In this document: positions 44,461 through 54,262 of the stretch, piece after piece
Numbering within the stretch: the stretch's first letter is position 1
Layout of the letters: every line of letters begins with the position of its first letter
DNA from: Loripinus fragilis
Taxonomy: Eukaryota; Mollusca; Bivalvia; Lucinida; Lucinidae
Direction: 5' to 3'
DNA: 64,000 nt
NCBI GenBank assembly: GCA_964019695.1
Contig: OZ026525.1
Location: 65,566,253 to 65,630,252 of the forward strand
The notes under the pieces: generated by a model
Seen by the model: only the letters and a program-made list of their open reading frames with translations
What the model was told of the DNA's origin: nothing
Databases searched by the model: none
Position numbers and translations under genes: made by a program

Positions 44461-44820
44461 CATTCGTAAAAGTCCGCCACAATTCGAGAATGAAATCATG
44501 GCTCGGGTGTATGTAAGGAGCATTACGCGTAGTACTATTTACCAAAATACTCCATTATGCTAGCCGGAACTGGCGTATGGAAATGTAGTTCTGTAGCAGA
44601 AATTTATTGAAAAAAAAACACATAAACTTCATATAAGCCGTTTGTTTTGCTGCAATCATACTTGTTATTGTGCTAACATGATTTCTTTGACGTCAGCGTC
44701 TCGTTATATAACGACAGCATCACATTATCATCCGCGTTATCAAAGTAGATCCTAGATGTACATCTGTGGTCTGATTCCATGGAATTTCGCGAAATTGGCT
44801 GAGGCAGTTCCGATTGACAT
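44461..44820 (+). repeat. R repeat, copy 2
   Basis: Colinear with 38583-38946: ATTCGAGAATGAAATCATGG, CCGGAACTGGCGTATGGAAA, TTGTTATTGTGCTAACATG, TATCAAAGTAGATCCTAGAT. The TATA-like motif is changed to TATGTAAGG and a small insertion lies after GACGTCAGCGTCTCG. Confidence 0.5.
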
Positions 44821-44866
44821 TTCAACTGATTTTAAAGCTGTTCTGTACGATTGTATTGATCCAGAG

Positions 44867-44906
<40 letters not shown>
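44867..44906. repeat. (AAC)n microsatellite
   Basis: About 13 ACA/AAC units without interruption. Confidence 0.95.
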
Positions 44907-44967
44907 GGTAGAGATGTCTTAAAATTTAACACTGTAGTAATGTTGGCTCTGCCTGGTTTAGTAAGGC

Positions 44968-45040
44968 AATAAGTGTAATTTTACACCAAAAGGGATGGCA
45001 GCTCAGCTGCCACCTCGTTTGGTGTTAACTTACACTTATT
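44968..45040. repeat. Small foldback, copy 2
   Basis: AATAAGTGTAATTTTACACC.. pairs with ..GGTGTTAACTTACACTTATT around GGCAGCTCAGCTGCC. Related to 29815-29873. Confidence 0.7.
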
Positions 45041-45612
45041 TTTTACAGTGTGGATTTCCTTGGCGTTCATCCTATTTACATACAGCTCTTATCTCCTTTT
45101 GTACATTTGACAGCAGATTTTTGCTACTACGTACTTTCAATATTTTAACATCTGCCTATGTGTAACATTAGCACTGCAGATATATCAGATTCGATGGATA
45201 AATTATATAGAGGCCATTTAGAACTGGAATGAATATGACGCATATTTCATTGAGTGAAGTGACAAAGTAGATATTTCGAGAGGGAGAAACTCTGAATAAA
45301 GTAGACATTTTTTCACTTCACGGGATGAAATATTTTTCATTTTCATTCAAAAAAACTTAAATTTTATTTTTATTTTATACAGTTTTAAAAACGCAATAGA
45401 TATGTTTCATTTTTTACGTCACACATGACATCATAATTCATATATGCCCGATGACGTTTTATAATACGTCTGTCTCACAACATTGAAGACGATCTGGATA
45501 TAGGCAAACCAAATAGTTTACAAAAGCCAAACAAATTTGGTACTAAATATTCCTTATGTTATCTTATAATCTATAGCTAAGCATTAACCACCTGAGGTTT
45601 CTTCTATAATTT
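45041..45612. other. No gene seen
   Basis: AT-rich; small ATTTTTCATTTTCATTC runs near 45330. Confidence 0.45.
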
Positions 45613-45848
45613 GGGACGCGACGCAAGAAAACCTGTCTTTGGGCTTTCCGACGAAGTGAGATTCAAACCAGCATGCTAAGCTTCATAGACTTGCAAGAAT
45701 AGTGAAAATTCGCTTGTGGCAAGATTTGATATGATACTTTCCAATAAGCGAATTACAAAGGCGCTGATCAGACTGCGCGGATGCGCAGGCTGGTCTGCGC
45801 CTTTGCTGTTCGCAACCCCCGAAGACAGGTTTTCTCGCGTCGAGGCCC
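45613..45848. mobile_element. Q-family MITE, copy 2
   Basis: GGGACGCGACGCAAGAAAAC then CTGTCTT at the left; the right end, inverted, is GGGCCTCGACGCGAGAAAAC then CTGTCTT. The inner hairpin 45759-45808 (AAGGCGCTGATCAGACTGCG / CGCAGGCTGGTCTGCGCCTT) is nearly the same sequence as the hairpin of B-family MITEs. ORF 45716-45901 is incidental. Confidence 0.75.
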
Positions 45849-46763
45849 ATATAATAGGTATTGATTTAGTTACTAAAATTAGACTTTATAGAAATGTTTA
45901 ATACCAAGTGTTATATCAGCATGAAACTGGCATGATTTACTGTAAATTCAATCCGTGAGTGACATCAGCATGAAACTTACAAGAGTTGCTGTCATATACA
46001 GGTGATTTAAGACTTAACTGTTGCTATAGCAACAAATTGAGGAAACTGTTTTGTTAATGTCATTTTTCTGAAATAGAAAGCGCAAAAATATGCATTTATT
46101 TCAATTTTAACTTAATGAAATCAGTTGGTTGATTTATAGAAAGGCCCTTAGTTCAACAAGAAAGTCAAGAGCATAGTCCATGGCCAATTTATTATTGTTG
46201 TTGCTGTTAATGTTGTTGTTGTTGTTGCTTTTTTGCTTTTTTTTGTTTGACCGCGTTCAATATAGGTATTCCCAGGTCGACATCACATCATGACCAACGC
46301 TCAAAAGTCAACAATTGTATATAGTCTTATGGAATGACGCATGTGCTTCCAGTTTCTTTAAAGTTGTATTCTGCTTCCTGCTATGATTGCCAGTACATAA
46401 ATGCGTTGCTGTAGATTAACACAACAAGTCCAACAGTTGTAGATTGTGACCAGTGAGCACCTACAAAGAATGTGTAATACATGTATATTAGTAGAACACA
46501 TAAAACGTGTACAGTTCTAAATATGGAGATGCATAAAACAAACAAAAAGACTGTAAAAAAAATAATGACTCCGGTGTGGTGCTTGATTGTATCGATTCCT
46601 GATATTTGTCCTTTTTTTTACTTTTACTATTTTGAAATTCATGTGATCATTTTTTCCATATCAACTACAGAAAAACGATTATAAAAATATATCATGAGTG
46701 ACATCCTGCGGTTCTTAACTATTTGCCAGAGAACCCATTAAAGGTGCCAGTTCGCTTGTGCAT
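45849..46763. other. No gene; P-family fragment
   Basis: A GTTGTTGTTGTTG-type run lies at 46195-46230. GGTGTGGTGCTTGATTGTAT then CGATTCCTGATATTTG at 46573-46608 is a P-family end; the 67-codon ORF 46481-46684 spans it. Confidence 0.45.
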
Positions 46764-47013
46764 ATGAGCCGCGACATGATATTTCCAACAATGTAGTATG
46801 TGCGACCAGCAAAGCCCAGATCAGCCTGCGCATACGCGCAGTCTGATCAGAGCCTTTGCTAGCCGCTTGAATATTATATGAGTTTTAAGCTTCTGGCCGA
46901 ACATCATTTGGAGTTTCGGAGCTTAAAAGGTCCCAGACTCAAGCTGCACAGGCTCGTCCTAGTCTACACTTGTCAAAATGCCACATTGTTGGAAATCACA
47001 TGTTGTGGCTCAT
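46764..47013 (+). mobile_element. B-family MITE, copy 4
   Basis: ATGAGCCGCGACATGATATT to TGTTGTGGCTCAT. The core hairpin is at about 46813-46862. Inside, CTGCACAGGCTCGTCCTAGT matches the other copies. Confidence 0.8.
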
Positions 47014-47141
47014 ATATGTTTAATTAGGACAAATATCAGGTACACCCACATCTCTACATTCAACTCTTACGTCACTTTATCATACCCCATTGAGGCACTA
47101 TCTGATTGATCATTTCTTTTAGTAAAATAATATATTAATAG

Positions 47142-47699
47142 GCTTTTAGATTACTGTAAAGGCGGCAAATTTAATATTCATATCTGGGCGTGGTTCGGCT
47201 ATTTCCTCTGCTAAGAAAGGGAAATCAGGTTTTATTTATAATTTGGTAAAGAGTTAATAAGCTTTTTGGGTCGCGCAAACGTGCATGTATTTCATGAAAA
47301 TCCTAATCGTATACACACTGAGCTCACATTTATTAACCCTTAAAGCGCATAATCACAAAATGTATGTTTTTGTCGTCCACTAAAATATTTGAAGCCTCAT
47401 AGATAAACAGTTTGGACACAGATCCGACTGCTCCTGTAGGAGCAGTCTGATCTGGGTCCACAATGTTTGCATCTATGCTTATGTTAAATAGACATTTTCA
47501 GATGCAATTATTTTGCTGGCGTTTTAAGGACTAAATGATGTGTTTTGCGTCTATACTGAATTAATGGCGCAAGATCATACAGTTACTTTGAACAAAATCA
47601 CGCCTCATTTTCAGCTTTTACCTATGTCTAAGGTTGACCAGTCCTAATTACGCATTCATGAGGCGCCACCTTTACAGTAAGCGAAAAGTCAAATAATAC
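47142..47699 (-). mobile_element. A-family MITE, copy 3
   Basis: Reverse complement of copies 1 and 2: ACTGTAAAGGCGGCAAATTT at the low-coordinate end, TTTACAGTAAGCGAAAAGTC then AAATAAT at the other. The central hairpin is at about 47424-47453. It ends 12 bp from the donor side of the candidate exon at 47712-47965, so it would sit in that intron. Confidence 0.85.
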
Positions 47700-47711
47700 A
47701 AACAAACTTAC

Positions 47712-47965
47712 CAAAAGAGCAACTTGACGACGTTTTGCTTTCTTTGTGTTTTCTAGCAGTTGCTGTTGGGTATACATTTGTGAATCCATTTTCTTTTGAA
47801 GCAAGAGCTGTAGTTATAAAGTGTGTCTGGTCTGTTGTTTGGATTGATTCAGAATCTTCTTCAACAATGCATTTAGATGGGAAAAAGTATCTGAGCATAT
47901 ATTCACTTTCAGGACACACAGTTTTGCTTTGGTTATGTATACATCTTGTATAGTCTGAGAGGGTA
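47712..47965 (-). CDS. Best candidate exon, unknown protein
   Basis: Minus strand. A strong acceptor (ATTTATTTCCAG/TACC) and a consensus donor (CTTTTG/GTAAGT) bracket 254 nt. One frame is open throughout: a split codon, 84 whole codons, then one base. The peptide begins TLSDYTRCIHNQSKTVCPES, contains four Cys and an acidic EEDSES stretch, and is Thr/Ser-rich, which would suit an extracellular or linker region. I recognise no domain. The same frame stays open on both sides as a 111-codon ORF (47689-48024), so splicing is inferred from the sites only. A second frame with the same sites is open only for the first half. Confidence 0.4.
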
Positions 47966-49289
47966 CTGGAAATAAATATGTTAGTCACGTCATGAAACGA
48001 AGTATTTACTTGGTATACAAGCAAGTTATGAATAGAGGATATTCAATGTTTTGTCATGAGTATGGCTGGCATGCCCATATAAGGTAAAAAGAAAGTAAGT
48101 AAGGGTGCAAATAACTCTTAAAATCATCTTTTCTTGAACTAAAGTGACAATAATCCTAGGCCATATACGTTATATTGAGTATGTAGATTCTACTAAGTGT
48201 GTTCAACCTATGATTCTAAATTGGCATTGACCTACTTAACAGCAAGGTCAAAGTTGATTTGATGACAAGTCATTATGCTTACTTGATAATGACAATGAGA
48301 CAATGACCAAAGGGTCATGGATGCCCTTTGACCCTTCAGTCAATCTAGCTCTCTTTGGATTGCAAACGTATTTTTCTCAGCATTCAGAGGGCTATTGAAA
48401 TTGAATTTCATATAAGCATTCTTTGGATAAGACAACTTTTATATGATTATATTGTCCATGTCACATGACCAAAATGGCTTCAATGCATGTTCACACCAAG
48501 CAGTCCGCGAACCTGAACACTAAAATGCATTTCCAACCGCCAAAAATGATATATTGGCGATGGATTACATTATATTTGTGTTCTGCAATAATCGTATTGT
48601 CGATCAAAAACGCTAGTTCTGGCCATTGGAAACGCAGTTTTATATAAATAAGTATGTTACCGGTCCCCCCTTACTGACCGATATTAGCTTAACAATATTC
48701 AAAAATATATTTTTTGCAGAACTAAATGGTCAAGCTCTTTGGGTCTTGGTGTTTAACATTAGGGATAATGCATAGACTGACGAATTACTGAGGGCCATTT
48801 CCAGTTCAGACGTCCATCACCATAGACATAAAATGACACTTTTTCAGAAGTTTATTTTATTACCTCCCCTTAGGTCCCCTGAATCATTTGAGGCAACTTT
48901 CAGAATCTTACAGAGGGCCATGGCCCCCTTGATTTTTTATGGCCCCTTGTCTATCACCAGAGGACTATAAAGGCCCCTAAGTCGATATCTGTAGCACGGT
49001 ATATAGACAAAGAATATATTATTATTTGGTACAATTTTCAGGCATATTGCATTGTAGGTTACAGAGATATCACGCCAGGATCACAACTTTAGGATCATCC
49101 CTCGTATGATGGCAAAGAGTGAATTTGTATACATTTAAAGGTACTAGACTAGTACAAATAAGGATGAAACTAACGACTATCGACTAATGACTAAAAACCA
49201 AACTCACTGTGTATAATAGTGTACACTGTGTAACTAATTGTACTGAAGCGGAAAATGAATCTAAACACAAAAAGCGACAGCTACGTGCT
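47966..49289. other. No gene; P-family scrap
   Basis: AAAAAGAAAGTAAGTAAGGGTGCAAAT-type sequence at 48086-48112 recurs near 62497. ORF 48465-48647 has no domain. CTAGACTAGTACAAATAAGG at 49144 recurs inverted at about 53670-53690. Confidence 0.45.
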
Positions 49290-49365
49290 ACAACCATTAT
49301 AGTGTAGTGGGTAGCAAACATGACTCGTAGGCTGATGGTAACGGGTTTGAGCCTCATGACGGACA
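49290..49365 (+). mobile_element. tRNA-like SINE head
   Basis: TATAGTGTAGTGGGTAGCAA (A-box-like) and, about 40 bp later, CGGGTTTGAGCCTC (B-box-like). Stems do not close into an intact tRNA, so a SINE head or pseudo-tRNA. Confidence 0.45.
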
Positions 49366-49384
49366 ATATTTGGACCGCTTATAT

Positions 49385-49596
49385 ACATACTGATAGGGAT
49401 TTAAACGAACAGCTATTATTAAAGGATAGTGTTCTCTATCCACTTTTACTGTCATGCCAGCCAAGTGTGACAGTGACGTCATGTTTTGTTACATACTGAT
49501 AAGGATTTAAACGAACAGCTATTATCAAAGGATAGTGTTCTCTATCCACTTTTACTGTCATGCCAGCCAAGTGTGACAGTGACGTCATGTTTTGTT
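49385..49596. repeat. 106-bp tandem duplication
   Basis: ACATACTGATAGGGATTTAA at 49385 and ACATACTGATAAGGATTTAA at 49491 begin two head-to-tail copies with about two mismatches. The duplicated segment includes the left end of C copy 3, so that end exists twice. Confidence 0.85.
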
Positions 49597-49780
49597 TACA
49601 AATTAACAGGGACTAATAACCGATGGATCACTTGTGCATAATCCTGTCCTCAGGATAGGATTAATGCACACGTGATCTATCGATTCCCGTTAGCTCAAGT
49701 GGAGTGTACAAATTAATGTTGAACTTAACAATTGAAAACAAAATATTACGTCACTGTCACTCTTGGTTGGCACGACAGTA
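49552..49780. mobile_element. C-family MITE, copy 3
   Basis: TTACTGTCATGCCAGCCAAG at the left, inverted CTTGGTTGGCACGACAGTA at the right. The full centre is present: GATGGATCACTTGTGCATAA.. pairs with TTAATGCACACGTGATCTATC around ATCCTGTCCTCAGGATAGGAT. Confidence 0.8.
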
Positions 49781-51007
49781 GTTCGAGCGACTGCATGATT
49801 GACCAACTGTTTTAAAATGACAGATTAATTCTATCGATATTAGTTCGATCGCCATTCAACTAAAAGAGGATGGATAGGCACCCTAAGTTTACCTCCCCAA
49901 TGAGAGCTGGAGTCTTAACTTTCATAGGTACTGTCGGGTAATGTTAAACGTGTTGCACACTGACAGAGTATCTGCCTTCTTTCTGGAGGAAAATCTGCCT
50001 TTCCAAAACCATTTGTCCGTTCCTGATACACCAACTAGTACTAACAATGTAACACGGGGTGCAACGTCTGTGTGCTAGGAGTCAACTGTTTTCGTTTTAT
50101 TAAAATTAAATCTGTTTGGATAGGTCTTGTTATATATTTACTAGTGGACGATTTGTAGATTATTTGGTCTTTGTTACATAGGTAAAAAGAATACAAATGT
50201 ATCGATGTATGTCTGAACTTTTAGACGCCCAGAAAACTGCATATTGAAGTTTTCAGAGCACCATACATATTCAGTCGAGATTTCAAGATACTAGTAATGT
50301 AACATAGCAGTGTCCACATCGTGCATTAGGTCAAATATATGACAACATCTACTCATTCAAATTTGATATGAAAAAAGCAAAACGGTGGACCTATAAATCA
50401 CAATATGCTGCACCCTGTGATAAGCAACATGATCAGTCTATCGGAGCCTTTAATAACAGACAAATATCCAGGTTCATTGGTTTGTTTCTATGAATGGAAA
50501 ACATCGACTTCCTGAACAACTCGGCTAAATCGAAATAGGATAGAGAGACAAACTTACTCATAAGGCTTCTGGGTTAATTCAAAATTAAGTAACTCAAGAA
50601 GACCCTGTCTTTTCTGTTATAATTATTACAGCTCTACCAATAAGGCGGCAATCACAAACGCTCTGATTGCCCAAAACAACGGCTTTGATCATATCCAAAG
50701 TAGAAGAATGTTGACAGAAGTACGGCTTTACTGTGTGTGACAAGCCAGCACACAACTCGACTATCACGGTTACTTTTCTCCTAGGGTAGGGCAATGAGTT
50801 CCAATAACTCAAAAAAAGTTTCATATATGAAATACCATATTTAATGATTATTTAGCAATATAATGATTCATCGCAATATAATTATTTAGAAGTTAGATAT
50901 ATTAGCGGAATTCAATGCAATAAACGATGACCAATTGTATATATTGAGGGGCCACAGGTTATATTTTCGGAGAAAAATGCATTCTTTCACTGACGATCGA
51001 TTTTGTC
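49781..51007. other. No gene seen
   Basis: The 76-codon minus ORF 50594-50824 (Cys-containing, MKLFLSYWNSLPYP start) lacks splice or domain support. Otherwise AT-rich. Confidence 0.45.
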
Positions 51008-51064
51008 TTAGCAAACAGTGTAGACTCTGATCAAATGCGCATCTGGGTCTGCACTGTTTGCTAA
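51008..51064. repeat. Stand-alone AAACAGTG hairpin
   Basis: TTAGCAAACAGTGTAGACTC.. pairs with ..GGGTCTGCACTGTTTGCTAA around GATCAAATGCGCATC. Related to the A-family core and to 18646-18712; a decayed relative spans 52552-52622. Confidence 0.6.
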
Positions 51065-51398
51065 AATACGGATTTAGGAGCCAATAGTAGATAAAGGGAT
51101 ATTAATATCTGCGAAATATTTGGTCATTTTATTAACACTTTCTACGCTCAAACCAATTAAGTGAGTGAAGAGCTATCCTACAAAAGGAAACGTGAGAGCA
51201 AGGTGTGTTCGAAATGTCATGTGTGTGGTCAAAAAAGTGAGTATGACCAGAAAATGATGCAATCATAGACCACAAGCTAACCCTCGCCACCGTGAATTAA
51301 ACACAGACCACTGACAGCCACATGACAACCGTGAGACTGAATTTTTATGAAATGTTTAGGGTAATCTCTCCAGATGTAAATGACCTCACACCGGATGG

Positions 51399-51439
51399 CG
51401 TGCGTGCGTGCGTGCGTGCGTGCGTGTGTGTGTGTGTGT
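51399..51439. repeat. (GCGT)n(GT)n microsatellite
   Basis: GCGT repeated about seven times passing into GT repeats. Confidence 0.95.
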
Positions 51440-51798
51440 AAATTTCCGTCAACAGCTAAGGTCAAATGGAGCCAGTGTCATGGCTCAAAGCCGCATCTGA
51501 CAAACTGAAGAAGCCAGATAACCGTAGTCGAAAGGAAGTCTATAAACGATATTTCGATAACTATCAGCGACTGCTTAGGTCAGTCTAAGTAGGGTTCTCA
51601 ATCCCAACCCCCTCCCCTTCCCCTACCAACAAACACACGCACTCACGTGTTTGTTTGCATCTCCATACCCAGCATATCAACGAAAAGCATTTACAACTAC
51701 ATCACTTCGCCTGGCATATAAAAAATAGTATCGGCGTTTGTGTTGGTGCATGCACTGGGTTTCCTTCGATAAACTTGACTTGTCCAATGGATACCAGG
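51440..51798. other. No gene seen
   Basis: Contains a C-rich patch CCAACCCCCTCCCCTTCCCC near 51604. Confidence 0.4.
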
Positions 51799-52062
51799 GC
51801 TATTGTATACAAGGCCCTGTTTGGGCCCAGGTTTCGGGTGTGCAAGGACTGTTTTGACTCCCTGTCTGAAAGACGCAGTGGTGAAAGGTGTGAAGGTGCG
51901 GGGAAGACTGCATGTGAGCTCTTGTACAGCCAGAGTCGTATTGGTGTAGTGGGATCTCAGCTGTTCAGAGCTGCAGGGAATACAGAAACAGGCTTCTCTA
52001 ACCTTATTTCTGTTGCCTTTATAACAGCCTGGCAATCATTTATCAAAGAGGGTGCATGTTAG
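51799..52062 (+). CDS. Hypothetical ORF in a G-rich tract
   Basis: From an internal ATG, 88 codons with mixed composition: KALFGPRFRVCKDC near the start, then SERRSGERCEGAGKTACELL, then GVVGSQLFRAAGNTETGF and FITAWQSFIKEGAC at the end. The tract is richer in G+C than its neighbours. The opposite strand is also open (51697-52035) and has a good acceptor-like CACTGCGTCTTTCAG, so strand is uncertain. No domain recognised. It may be a real exon, a retrotransposon scrap or chance. Confidence 0.15.
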   Translation, partial: AIVYKALFGPRFRVCKDCFDSLSERRSGERCEGAGKTACELLYSQSRIGVVGSQLFRAAGNTETGFSNLISVAFITAWQSFIKEGAC

Positions 52063-52289
52063 GGCTAAGGGGATTCCCGTCCATATGGGTGTCGCCGCCC
52101 GAGTGGTTATTTGGACGGTTTCAGCTTGATTTGGGGTTTTGGCTGAAGATGTTATTGGGGAGACGTTTGTAGGTTAGAGCTTGAATACACTACCCTCTGG
52201 GTTTTGGCCGAGTCAGGTGGTATATACTTACTAGGAACTTCTCATAAGTTGAATAGTTTTAACTGCAGATCGCCATAAATAACCAAGAG
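52063..52289. other. G/T-rich tract, unclassified
   Basis: GGACGGTTTCAGCTTGATTT, GGGGTTTTGGCTGAAG, CTCTGGGTTTTGGCCG. Strongly strand-biased G and T content unlike the surroundings; no known gene recognised. Confidence 0.35.
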
Positions 52290-52460
52290 TAGTATCTGAA
52301 TGGCCACTTGTTCGAGACTCAACAGGGCCAATGTGTTGTGTGCTTTAGGAAGACACTTTATATGTTCTGCTTAGAACTGGTTTAACCCAAAAATTTATGA
52401 AACGTCCCGATATGACTGAAAGATTGTTGACTGATGAGTAAACCATCAGCGCAGACAAAA
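52290..52460 (+). mobile_element. SINE fragment, second type, decayed
   Basis: CTTGTTCGAGACTCAACAGG, TGTTGTGTGCTTTAGGAAGA, GAACTGGTTTAACCC and GAAAGATTGTTGACTGATGA follow the order seen at 14950-15165. The tail TGGGACGTAAAG is no longer intact. Confidence 0.5.
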
Positions 52461-53059
52461 AAGACATTTCGACATTATTTGAACACAGTCACTTTAAAAG
52501 CCCAATAATGCCTAGCACCCATATATTGTATAAAGGAATTTGACAAACAGTGCAGGTCCAACATAGACACAAGGCAGATGGTGAATGAAATAATGTCTGA
52601 TAAGGTCTACGCTGTTTGCTTAAATGATACAACAATTTCTGTAAAGTGATAAAGCAAATTTAAAGACCCTATAATTACAGATCGACCAGTCAGTTTAAAT
52701 GGATTGAAGACTCCAGTAGGCAAAAATGGATTAACCGATCTACACTGTTTCATACTTAATCAATATTGAGTGCCTACTATTTCGTTGCTCTAATTGAGAC
52801 AGCGGAGGGGAAAGGATGACCATAGAAACTATTTTTAGAACGAATTTCTACCAAAACGGGGTCTCTGAATTGGCAGACAAGAAAATTGTAAATTGCACCA
52901 GCGGTCCCACCAGTGTGTGGTGAAAAACAGGTCTTTTCGACATCCCAAAGTGTTTCTAAAACTATATAATGTTATTATGTGATATCATATAAAACATTAT
53001 TTTGGGACTACATGTACATTGACACATTCTACAGTCCCAGTGAAAGAACAAATAAAAAA
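52461..53059. other. No gene; decayed hairpin
   Basis: ACAAACAGTGCAGGTCC at 52553 and GGTCTACGCTGTTTGCT at 52605 are remnants of the AAACAGTG hairpin seen at 51008-51064. Confidence 0.4.
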
Positions 53060-53235
53060 GCCACTGGGATCGAAAGGCTAATGCCAGGCCAGTTCGAGAC
53101 TCACTGCCAGCGCAGTCACTATTACACACGTTATCCACTGCTTACTACTGGTTCAACCTATGAAAAGAGGATATCATCCCGACATTACTGAAAATTTGTT
53201 GACGCGGACGTAAAGCTCCAAAAACAAACAAACAA
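53060..53235 (+). mobile_element. SINE fragment, second type
   Basis: CCAGTTCGAGACTCACTGCC, CTTACTACTGGTTCAACC, TACTGAAAATTTGTTGACGC and GGACGTAAAGCTCCAAAAAC with an AAACAAAC tail. Confidence 0.55.
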
Positions 53236-53261
53236 AAACTTGAAAAAAAATATATATGTTA

Positions 53262-53336
53262 GGTAGGAATCGAACCAGCGACCGCACGTTTATGAGTCAG
53301 CTGTTCTAACCACTAGACCACAGAGTCTGCTGTAGT
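53262..53336 (-). mobile_element. tRNA-like SINE head, inverted
   Basis: On the minus strand: GACTCTGTGGTCTAGTGGTT (A box), then GCTGACTCATAAAC and GCTGGTTCGATTCC (a near-perfect B box). The T stem and acceptor stem do not pair, so this is a SINE head or pseudo-tRNA. It faces the tail of the SINE at 53060-53235. Confidence 0.55.
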
Positions 53337-53748
53337 GTATATCTCTTATTTCGTTTTCTTATTTTGAACATGTTTGTAACTTTAGACGAGTACAACAATC
53401 CATAACAGTGAATATTGTTTGCGCATGAATAATTTTCTAAGCGAGGCGGATCTAGCTTCCATTAATATTTGTTCCAATCAAAATTACAAATAAACATGAA
53501 AATTATTCAAGAAATACACTGGAACTAATGATACTAAGGTTTGGGCTCTTATTTACACGAGCAGAAGCTGGCGATGTAGCAAATTTGTTGTGTTTTAAAA
53601 TGTTGTTAAGTATAAGTTGAACCCGCCACCATTCCTTAGTCATAAACTTTAGTCTTAGTCGTTAGTCAATCCTTATTTGTACTAGTCCACTAGGAATCTA
53701 TACCAAATACAGTGTGAGTATGATAGACTTCGAGCTAAAAAAGGTCCT
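53337..53748. other. No gene seen
   Basis: Spacer before element Z. AACTTTAGTCTTAGTCGTTA..CTTATTTGTACTAGTCC (53645-53690) is an inverted relative of 49144-49195. Confidence 0.4.
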
Positions 53749-54262
53749 GCTCCCCCCCCCCCTAGGGAATTTTGCAGACATATCCTATCTTGAAGAAATT
53801 TCAAGCCGCATCTTTTAAGAGATGTTTGCACTCTGTGCTCCGGGGCGTTAGTCTCTGACAGCCTGTTACATATGTTACTGTAACAAACTAAGGAAACAAT
53901 CAAAATGAAAGTTTGAGCTACAGAAAGAAGACATTAAACCATCTAATTATTCAAATTTCTTATGTAGTTTGCAAGCTAGATGACTAAGCTACATAAAAGC
54001 AGCATTTTAAACAAAATTACAGCCTTCAATGGTGTTATATGCGTTACATAGATTATATTTCCCTTTGAAAGTTGAAATCATGACTAACATCATTCATTTT
54101 ACAGATGATTTGTGCATTTTTACAAGTGTTTTTAATCTCAGTTTACTAAAGTACTCATTTGACTAATAGAAAAAACAAAGTTTGCTTTTCTATCTCAAAT
54201 ACATTGTTTTATATGAGCTATTAAACAACCCTACCCCCAATTTTAAGTATTCAATTTTGGTA
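53749..54262 (+). repeat. Element Z left inverted end
   Basis: Shares with the right end CCTATCTTG, TCTTTTAAGAGATGTTTGCA, CTCCGGGGCGTTAGTCT and, near the inner limit, TTAACAACCCTACCCC. A 73-codon minus ORF at 53682-53903 is inside it and not a gene. Confidence 0.75.

Noticed and set aside
47142..47699. Regulatory riboswitch-like fold at the CAGACTGCTCC hairpin
   Set aside because: The hairpin is part of every A-family copy and is explained by the transposon family.
51799..52289. Possible nuclear copy of mitochondrial DNA
   Set aside because: The G/T-rich strand bias suggested a bivalve mitochondrial fragment, but reading with TGA as Trp gave no recognisable mitochondrial protein and TAG stops remain.
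53262..53336. tRNA gene with CAT anticodon on the minus strand
   Set aside because: A and B boxes are good, but the T stem, anticodon stem and acceptor stem do not pair; treated as a SINE-derived pseudo-tRNA.
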